Below, piece by piece: positions 1-4,691 of a stretch of DNA of 9,086 nucleotides. Both the position numbers and the translations under genes were made by a program. Source of the DNA: Pseudomonadota bacterium (GTDB lineage Bacteria > Pseudomonadota > Alphaproteobacteria > Sphingomonadales > Sphingomonadaceae); contig JAEXLC010000059.1 of NCBI GenBank assembly GCA_023445495.1, forward strand, positions 1 through 9,086, given 5' to 3'. The notes beneath the pieces were generated by a model. It made no database searches. It was given only the letters and a program-made list of their open reading frames with translations, and was not told the DNA's origin. Every line of letters begins with the position of its first letter. The first letter of the stretch is position 1.

Positions 1-82
1 CGTCATCCCGGCGAAAGCCGGGATCTCGGGCGGCTCTTGACCCGCGCTTCTGCCTGAGATCCCGGCTTTCGCCGGGATGACG
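1..82. repeat. Palindromic REP-like element built from two inverted hairpin units
   Basis: Positions 1-27 and 56-82 are perfect reverse complements around a 28-nt centre. Each arm is itself a small palindrome: an 8-bp stem ATCCCGGC/GCCGGGAT closing a 4-nt loop, GAAA in the left arm (5-24) and TTTC in the right arm (59-78). The element can therefore fold as one long 27-bp hairpin or as two short ones. In RNA, each strand gives one unit with a C-GAAA-G tetraloop of the stable GNRA class. It ends 10 bp beyond the stop codon of the chemoreceptor-like gene, so it could protect or end that transcript, although no T-run follows. Intergenic repeats of this type occur in many copies in sphingomonads and other alphaproteobacteria; copy number here cannot be seen. 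The left boundary may extend outside the window. Confidence 0.85.
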
Positions 83-92
83 GTTGCTGGCA

Positions 93-1166
93 TTAGCCCC
101 GCGCGTTGAGTCCGCCCAGCGCCGCGCGGATTTCCTCCAGCGTCGGCATCTTCTGCTCGATCACGCAGCGCAGCCCGAGGCCGCCAAAGCCGTGATAGTC
201 GCTGGCACTGGCGAAGGCGATCGTGTTGTCGCCGCGCACCTCGGCGCCGCGCACCGCGTTGGCGGGAAGCGCGACATGCTCGCCGTGCCGCTTGCCCGAG
301 GAGCTGGCGACGATGCGGTCCTGCTCGTCGACGATCGAGATGCTGGTGCGGCTCCAGTCGCGCTCGCCGAACAGCGACTTGTCCGAGATGATCGTCGGGA
401 TATGGCCTTCCCAGTCGAACTCGACATAGAGCGCCCCGAGCGGGCGGCCGTCATGGCCGCGCGGGCGCACGCCGGTGACAAAGACGAGCACGGCGCGATG
501 ATCCGAATAGGGGTTCAGCCAGACTTCGTCGGTGAACCATTCGTCGCGCCGGTGGCTGCGCATCGCGTTGAGATATTGCGGCGCGCTCGACAGATCGACG
601 CCGCGCACGCGCGCATGCGGATCGGAAGCGGCGATCACCTGGCCCGCGTCATTGGCGAGGAAGGTGTTGAGATAATAGGGCGAAATCGCGGTGAGCATCG
701 CCAGTCGCGCATCGGCGGCGGCGATTGTCTCGGGCGAGGGATTGGTGAGCGCGGCGATCACTTCGGCATCCGAGGCCATCAGGCGGAGATCGACGCTGCG
801 GCCGTACAGGTGGCGGGTGACGTTCTGGATCAGCGCCTGGGCGAGCTCGACCAGGCGGGTGCCCTCGATCTCGCTGACCATCTCGTCGGCAATGCCCGCG
901 CCCATCGCCAGGCGCTCGCGGACTTCGGAGCGGAATTCGATCGAGGCGCCGCGCGCCTGCTGCGCCAGCGCCTTCACTTCCTGCGCCACCACCGAGAAGC
1001 CGCGACCGGCCTCGCCCGATCGGGCAGCCTCGATCGCCGCGTTCAGGGCGAGCAGATTGGTACGCGCAGCGATCTCCTCGCTCGTCGCGGCGTAGCTGTC
1101 TACTTCCTCGCGGAGGACCGACAGAAGGGTTCGAATTCTGCGTGGCACATGACGGTCATAAGACAC
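93..1166 (-). CDS. Soluble methyl-accepting chemotaxis-like protein, signalling tip first, Cache-type sensor last
   Basis: The 357-residue product begins with the conserved chemoreceptor hairpin tip (residues about 30-72: NLLALNAAIEAAR, then GEAGRGFSVVAQEVKALA), the part that contacts CheA and CheW in known receptors. A helical stretch (about 75-130) leads to a region resembling a double Cache fold (about 130-340), with NTFLANDAGQVIAASDP and FGGLGLRCVIEQ typical of such sensors. There is no membrane helix or signal peptide, so the protein should be cytoplasmic. The order is the reverse of classical receptors, and the long methylation helices and a C-terminal CheR-tethering pentapeptide are missing. 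The GTG start at 1166 is the only start before an in-frame stop at 1179-1181, except GTG at 1148 just inside; neither has a clear Shine-Dalgarno. It lies 31 bp after the methyltransferase gene. The chemotaxis family is firm; ligand and partners are unknown. Confidence 0.85.
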   Translation of the reverse strand: MSYDRHVPRRIRTLLSVLREEVDSYAATSEEIAARTNLLALNAAIEAARSGEAGRGFSVVAQEVKALAQQARGASIEFRSEVRERLAMGAGIADEMVSEIEGTRLVELAQALIQNVTRHLYGRSVDLRLMASDAEVIAALTNPSPETIAAADARLAMLTAISPYYLNTFLANDAGQVIAASDPHARVRGVDLSSAPQYLNAMRSHRRDEWFTDEVWLNPYSDHRAVLVFVTGVRPRGHDGRPLGALYVEFDWEGHIPTIISDKSLFGERDWSRTSISIVDEQDRIVASSSGKRHGEHVALPANAVRGAEVRGDNTIAFASASDYHGFGGLGLRCVIEQKMPTLEEIRAALGGLNARG

Positions 1167-1197
1167 GTCAGTTAATGCCTAGTTTAGCACGATAAAA

Positions 1198-2019
1198 TCA
1201 GGGCTTGCGGAATTTCAGCGTCATTCGGTCGCTTTCGCCGATCGCCGCGTATTTGGCGCGGTCGACATCCTTCAACCGGTAGCTGGGCGGCAGTGTCCAC
1301 ACGCCATCGGGCCAATCGGCAGTATCGCGCGGATTGGCGTTCACTTCCGATGCGCCGACGAACACGAAGCCGGCCTGCTCGGCGAGGCGGCGCACGGTCG
1401 AGACCTTGATATAGCCGCTCGATTTCTCGCGCTCGGCGCTGGCGCTTTCGGGCAGGCGATGATCCTCGATGCCGAGCGTGCCGCCCTTCTTGAGCATCGC
1501 GAACATCTGCTGGAACGCTTCCGGCGAATAATCCTGGTCGCCCCGCTTGTAGCCCATCCGCCAGTTATGGACGTTGCGGAAGGTCAGCACGATGTCCGCG
1601 GTGCTGTCCGGCACCTTGGGCTGGCCGGCCTGGGCCGGGAAGGCGACGAGCTTGGCGTGGCCGTAGAGCGCCGGGTCCTTCGCCTTGAAGGCCTCGACCG
1701 CCTTGCCGCCGTTCGGGAAATCGGGGCCGACCGCGGCATAGTAGTTGCCCTTGGCCCGGGTGAGCGGGGCGAGGATCTCGGTGTACCAGCCGCCGCCGGG
1801 CCAGATCTCGACGACGGTGTTGCCGGGCTTCACGCCGAAGAAGCTGAGCGTATCGACCGGGTGGCGATATTGGTCGCGTGCCACGTTCGCCGGGGTGCGG
1901 CTCGGCGAGGAGACGGCTTCGGCGATGGCGGAGCGCTGCGTGCGCGGCGCGCCGGTGGCGACGCTGGCCACGGCGACGGCAGTGGTGAGCACGGCGAGCA
2001 CGGACAGGGTCTGGCGCAT
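1198..2019 (-). CDS. Exported predicted SAM-dependent methyltransferase (COG4798-type)
   Basis: The product has 273 residues. Residues 1-23 form a typical signal peptide (Arg2, a hydrophobic core, ending ATGA), so export is predicted. A Rossmann-type methyltransferase domain follows: the SAM-binding motif I appears as VVEIWPGGGWYTEILAP (69-85), a later strand as DIVLTFRNVHNW (142-153), and GGTLGIEDHR (179-188) near motif post-II. The C-terminal block NANPRDTADWPDGVWTLPP (227-245) and the GESDRMTLKF ending match what I recall of the COG4798 family, annotated as predicted methyltransferases without a known substrate. The ATG at 2019 is preferred to an in-frame upstream ATG at 2076 because AGGGAG lies 9 nt before it and the signal peptide then starts at residue 1. 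The chemoreceptor-like gene follows after 31 bp. Family assignment is strong; substrate and true enzymatic activity are open. Confidence 0.88.
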   Translation of the reverse strand: MRQTLSVLAVLTTAVAVASVATGAPRTQRSAIAEAVSSPSRTPANVARDQYRHPVDTLSFFGVKPGNTVVEIWPGGGWYTEILAPLTRAKGNYYAAVGPDFPNGGKAVEAFKAKDPALYGHAKLVAFPAQAGQPKVPDSTADIVLTFRNVHNWRMGYKRGDQDYSPEAFQQMFAMLKKGGTLGIEDHRLPESASAEREKSSGYIKVSTVRRLAEQAGFVFVGASEVNANPRDTADWPDGVWTLPPSYRLKDVDRAKYAAIGESDRMTLKFRKP

Positions 2020-2090
2020 GCGAAATTGCTCCCTAGATGTCGCGCTCGCCTTTGGGGGGTTTTTGTGACGATGCAACTACAATTATGGCT
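2020..2090. promoter_or_regulatory. Compact divergent start region between methyltransferase and small membrane protein
   Basis: Only about 50 bp separates the two divergent start codons, and it holds both ribosome-binding sites: AGGGAG for the methyltransferase (2029-2034 on the minus strand) and a G6 run at 2054-2059 for the small gene. The best minus-strand -10-like hexamer I see is CATAAT (2082-2087), inside the first codons of the small plus-strand gene. If it is used, the two transcripts overlap antisense at their 5' ends. No convincing -35 is visible for either direction. The promoter call is inferred from layout rather than from strong consensus matches. Confidence 0.35.
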
Positions 2091-2259
2091 CGGCGCGGCG
2101 GGCGCGGCAGTGATCGCGGTGGTCAGCGGCCTGGGCGAGCATCGCCGGCGGAAGCGCAAGCGGATCGACGATGTCGGCTTCGTGCCCTGGCAGTTCATCC
2201 AGGTGATGGCGATGCTGGGCGCGGTGATCCTGGCGAGCGTGGCGCTGAACCTGCGCTAG
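2071..2259 (+). CDS. Small two-helix membrane protein of unknown function
   Basis: The product has 62 residues from ATG 2071, or 64 from GTG 2065. Both share the G-rich Shine-Dalgarno-like run at 2054-2059, which sits 11 nt and 5 nt away respectively, so the start is uncertain by two codons. Two hydrophobic segments (about 5-20 and 42-61) flank a strongly basic loop (EHRRRKRKR, about 23-31). By the positive-inside rule the loop is cytoplasmic and both ends lie outside. The protein stops right after the second helix. It diverges from the exported methyltransferase, and the tight spacing hints at shared control. It matches no family I can name. It is judged real because the open frame, the ribosome-binding run and the membrane topology agree, and because neither neighbour occupies this strand. 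Confidence 0.7.
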   Translation: MQLQLWLGAAGAAVIAVVSGLGEHRRRKRKRIDDVGFVPWQFIQVMAMLGAVILASVALNLR

Positions 2260-2264
2260 ATTGA

Positions 2265-2276
2265 GCGATGGTCTTG
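2265..2276. repeat. Left copy of imperfect direct repeat flanking the low-G+C islet
   Basis: GCGATGGTCTTG here recurs with one mismatch as GCGATGGACTTG at 3478-3489, on the far side of the two low-G+C genes. A second shared word, GCAACCCA, occurs at 2297-2304 and 3464-3471. Such pairs could be remnants of an insertion duplication or attachment site, but the matches are short and could be chance. Confidence 0.3.
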
Positions 2277-2282
2277 TGGTTG

Positions 2283-2321
2283 GCCGCTGACTGCTTGCAA
2301 CCCAATCGCGGCGTCAGCGGC
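2283..2321. terminator. Inverted repeat downstream of the small membrane gene, possible weak terminator
   Basis: GCCGCTGAC (2283-2291) and GTCAGCGGC (2313-2321) form a perfect 9-bp stem with a 21-nt loop, starting 23 bp after the stop of the small plus-strand gene. No T-run follows on either strand, so intrinsic termination would be weak; it may instead stabilise a 3' end or bind a protein. The rest of 2260-2384 holds no gene that I can support. Confidence 0.3.
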
Positions 2322-2384
2322 GTCTGATCCCGGTATCCAGAGTTCTTTGCCAGGATGGGCACCGGGATGATGAAGCGTCTCTGA

Positions 2385-3041
2385 TCAGTCGGCTTCGTTG
2401 CCAAAGACTGTGAACGACATGGTCCCATCGTGGTGGCCAGCGGCATTCACCATGCTGAACTTCGTACGCCGCTCGATACCGAAGATATCTTGATAGATGA
2501 CTTCGCCGATCAGGAATATGCCTTGCCCAAGCACCGGAATGGCGGCGGCAGTTCCTTCATCAAGGATGCCTGGCGCTGCGACTGTGGAGTTACAGCCGCT
2601 TCCGGCACCTAGATCGACCTGCGAATTTACAGTTGGGTTATTCAGTAGCAGAGTTGTTGGATCGATCGGCAGGGGACGCAGACACAAAGCCGTCCTTACC
2701 TTCACGCCTCGCGCTGGCGTTTGTCCGGAATTGTGAACCCTAACCTGGGCCAATGGTCTCGCGCCCGCCGTAGGTATCGGACTGAGGAGGCCCCCGCTTT
2801 CGAATGTGAGCGCTGCACCATCGACTAGCACGTATGCGCGGAGTTGTCTTTTGGCGGTATCCCCCGCCACTTCAACAGACTTCTCGGCGGCAATGGCAGC
2901 CCGAGAAGCGGCTATCGCCGCCCAAGCTGTCACTCCGGCGGCGACAGTCGCAATCGGCAGTTGGAGCCATGCCGCATTGGCTGACGAGATAGCTGCGGCA
3001 GTCGAGTCCCAGCTGCCCCAAAACCAAACAGGCCAGCTCAT
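2385..3041 (-). CDS. Membrane-anchored protein with a probable beta-sandwich domain, function unknown
   Basis: The product has 218 residues. A tryptophan-rich N-terminus is followed by one hydrophobic helix (about 28-46), an Ala/Lys/Glu-rich linker helix (47-66), and a beta-rich domain. Landmarks in that domain are RAYVLVDGAALTF (68-80), VRVHNSGQTPARGVKV (100-115) and a terminal GEVIYQDIFGIERRTKF (179-195). I recall the combination RAYV, N-SGQTPA and Y-DIFG-R-T from many unnamed membrane-anchored proteins in proteobacterial accessory regions; no function is established. The ATG at 3041 is chosen because GAGGAA lies 9 nt upstream and because it overlaps the stop of the preceding gene as ATGA, a sign of translational coupling; an in-frame ATG at 3074 would enlarge the overlap. 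Composition is visibly poorer in G+C than the flanks, which suggests transfer. Confidence 0.75.
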   Translation of the reverse strand: MSWPVWFWGSWDSTAAAISSANAAWLQLPIATVAAGVTAWAAIAASRAAIAAEKSVEVAGDTAKRQLRAYVLVDGAALTFESGGLLSPIPTAGARPLAQVRVHNSGQTPARGVKVRTALCLRPLPIDPTTLLLNNPTVNSQVDLGAGSGCNSTVAAPGILDEGTAAAIPVLGQGIFLIGEVIYQDIFGIERRTKFSMVNAAGHHDGTMSFTVFGNEAD

Positions 3042-3331
3042 TTGCTGAGGTTCCTCGCCGCGCCTGCTTCGCACCAGAAGCGCACATTCGTGCCCTCTGG
3101 GTTCAACGCCTTGACGTTCTTGTTGAGGAGATCGGCCGCCATCTGGCAGTTTTCCTCGTTGTAGCTGCCGCTATTGTCTACGTCGAAGGAGGCCCAATGG
3201 ATCCTGGCATCGTCCATCATCGAGCTGTTCCGGTAGAGGGTGTATCGCTCACTGCGGTCGGACATGCCGCAGGCAGCCGTCGAGACACAAAATACTGCGA
3301 AGACGGCCGCTTTATGAAAGTTACCGAGCAT
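3038..3331 (-). CDS. Small putative lipoprotein of unknown function
   Basis: From ATG 3331 the product has 97 residues. Residues 1-20 look like a lipoprotein signal (Lys7, hydrophobic core) ending STAA-C, with Cys21 as the lipidation site; Thr at -3 is not the usual Leu, so the lipobox is imperfect. The mature part is short and polar, with RIHWASFDVDNSGSYNEENC (43-62), MAADLLN (64-70) and VRFWCE (83-88); Cys62 and Cys87 could pair. This pattern is familiar from unnamed small secreted proteins. The start was chosen for AGGG 6 nt upstream and signal-peptide length; in-frame ATG codons at 3355 and 3349, and one at 3442, are alternatives. It ends inside the start codon of the next gene (ATGA). 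The 183 bp upstream (3332-3514) hold no further gene. Confidence 0.7.
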   Translation of the reverse strand: MLGNFHKAAVFAVFCVSTAACGMSDRSERYTLYRNSSMMDDARIHWASFDVDNSGSYNEENCQMAADLLNKNVKALNPEGTNVRFWCEAGAARNLSK

Positions 3332-3474
3332 CACTGACCCTAATTGCATGGCCATGAACAGCAATTCCGTTGCTTTGTCAGAGCCAAAATATGAGACCTT
3401 GCTTCGTCCAGCATTACTGGGCGAGCTAATGAGGCCGGTCATTGCTGGTCTGATTGGTCTTTCGCAACCCAGTA

Positions 3475-3514
3475 AGTGCGATGGACTTGGGAGACCGCGG
3501 GCCGCGGTTGCACT
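3475..3514 (-). terminator. Nested GC-rich hairpin just after the protease gene
   Basis: The outer arms AGTGC (3475-3479) and GCACT (3510-3514) enclose a strong inner palindrome, ACCGCGG-G-CCGCGGT (3494-3508). The outer arm abuts the stop codon of the minus-strand protease gene (3515-3517), where a terminator for the cpaF-protease transcript would be expected. No T-run follows on the minus strand, so it would be a weak or factor-assisted terminator. Confidence 0.35.
3478..3489. repeat. Right copy of imperfect direct repeat flanking the low-G+C islet
   Basis: GCGATGGACTTG pairs with GCGATGGTCTTG at 2265-2276 (11 of 12 bases). Here GCAACCCA lies just to the left (3464-3471), whereas at the left flank it lies to the right (2297-2304). 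The two words therefore do not form one continuous longer repeat, which weakens an attachment-site reading. Confidence 0.3.
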
Positions 3515-4672
3515 CTAATAGAATTTGCGCAGGGTCAGCCGGCGTTCGGTGCCGTCGCACATGCCGAGCGCCACGACCCGTCCCGGCACTCCGGCGCTCC
3601 ATTCGATCGGGCGGCCCGCCACCGGCACGCCATCCGCGGCGCAGATCGTGTCGCCTTCGTGCCAGCCGGTCTCGGCGGCGGGGGAGCCGCGCATGACGTG
3701 GAGCACGCGCAGGTGCGTCCCCTCGGCGCCGAGCAGCAGGCCGCTGGTCGAGCGCAGCACCGGCGGCGGGGCCAGGCCGGGCTGGAGCACCATGCGGCCG
3801 GCGCGCGGATCGAGCAGGACGCGGTAGCGCAGCAACAGGCCAGTGCCGATCCGCCCGGCCGCGCCGGCACTGGCGGAATAGCCGCCTTCGCCTTCGATGC
3901 GGACCTCGGTTTCGGACAGGAGGGTGCCGCCAAGCGCGAAGCCCTGGATCACCGCGGCTTCGCTGACCAGCGCGCCGCCGATGCCCCAGCCGAGCGTGGT
4001 GGTGAGCGTGGCGCCGCGATAGCCGGCCGAGGCCCAGGCCGCATGGCTGAGCGTGATCGCGGCGCCGTCACCGGTATCGACGATCATCGGACGCAAGCGC
4101 GCGCCACCCAGCCGGATCTCGGTCACCGGCACTTCCGATCCACGCTGGAGCGCGAGTGGCGCGGTCTGACCGGTGAAGGGCATGCGGCCGCTGGGCAGGA
4201 TGCGGAAGCGGCGGGCGGCATAGTCGATATCGAGCGCGCAGCAGCTCAATACGTCGCTGCCGATCAGCAGGTCGGCGCCAAACCGGTCCTGGCCGGGCGC
4301 ATCGGGCACGGCGATGCGCCCGCCGCGCCGGGTGAGCCCGCCCATCACCAGCGTGCCGCCGGGCGCCCAGGCGACCTCGACTCCGCCGCCGATCGCCAGC
4401 GCGCGCTGGCTGCGGCCGAACGCAAGCCGGGCACGGGTGGCGAAATCGCGGGTGGCGAGCGTGTTGGTCAGCCCGGTATCGAGGATCGCGCGGACCGGGC
4501 GGCCGTTCAGCACCGCTTCGAAGCGGATCTGGTTGGACGGAGTCAGGTCGAAGGCGATCCAGCGCGCCTCGCTGTCGGGCGCGAGGACGATGCCGTCCTT
4601 CGGCTCCTCGCCGGAAGCGGAAACGGACGAAGCGGCGAGCGCCAGGGGCAGCAGGAAAGACAGCACCGACAC
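3515..4672 (-). CDS. Secreted bilobal retropepsin-like aspartyl protease with C-terminal PDZ domain
   Basis: The 385-residue product starts with a signal peptide (about 1-20, core LSFLLPLALAASS). Two aspartyl-protease repeats follow. The first has ILDTGLTNTL (catalytic-type DTG at 65-67) and LLIGSDVLSCCALDIDY (135-151). The second has IVDTGDGAAITL (DTG at 199-201) and RIGTGLLLRYRVLLDPRAG (274-292). Two DTG motifs in one chain suggest an intramolecular active site like a pepsin, where single-domain retropepsins must dimerise. A PDZ-like domain occupies about 310-384 (RVLHVMRGSPAAETGWHEGD), probably for binding peptide termini. A periplasmic location is expected. The GTG at 4672 is the first start after an in-frame stop (TAG, 4676-4678); its Shine-Dalgarno is weak. 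It follows cpaF by 19 bp, so co-transcription is likely. Substrate is unknown; Asp_protease_2-type family membership is firm. Confidence 0.87.
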   Translation of the reverse strand: MSVLSFLLPLALAASSVSASGEEPKDGIVLAPDSEARWIAFDLTPSNQIRFEAVLNGRPVRAILDTGLTNTLATRDFATRARLAFGRSQRALAIGGGVEVAWAPGGTLVMGGLTRRGGRIAVPDAPGQDRFGADLLIGSDVLSCCALDIDYAARRFRILPSGRMPFTGQTAPLALQRGSEVPVTEIRLGGARLRPMIVDTGDGAAITLSHAAWASAGYRGATLTTTLGWGIGGALVSEAAVIQGFALGGTLLSETEVRIEGEGGYSASAGAAGRIGTGLLLRYRVLLDPRAGRMVLQPGLAPPPVLRSTSGLLLGAEGTHLRVLHVMRGSPAAETGWHEGDTICAADGVPVAGRPIEWSAGVPGRVVALGMCDGTERRLTLRKFY

Positions 4673-4691
4673 AGACTAGCCGGTCAGGCGA

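Noticed and set aside
84..1175. Plus-strand open frame covering the whole chemoreceptor-like gene
   Set aside because: It mirrors the codon structure of a clearly recognisable minus-strand gene and its translation is Arg/Ala/Gly/Asp-rich without domain features; high G+C produces such antisense frames.
2054..2064. G6T5 run as a phase-variable tract
   Set aside because: The runs are short and lie in the untranslated leader; the G run is better explained as the ribosome-binding site.
2371..2395. GAAGC/GCTTC inverted repeat around the stop of the membrane-anchored protein gene as a terminator
   Set aside because: Only 5 bp of stem, it includes the coding end, and no T-run follows.
3515..4672. 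Idea that the aspartyl protease is the Tad prepilin peptidase
   Set aside because: Prepilin peptidases are multi-pass GXGD membrane enzymes; this product is secreted, with DTG motifs and a PDZ domain.
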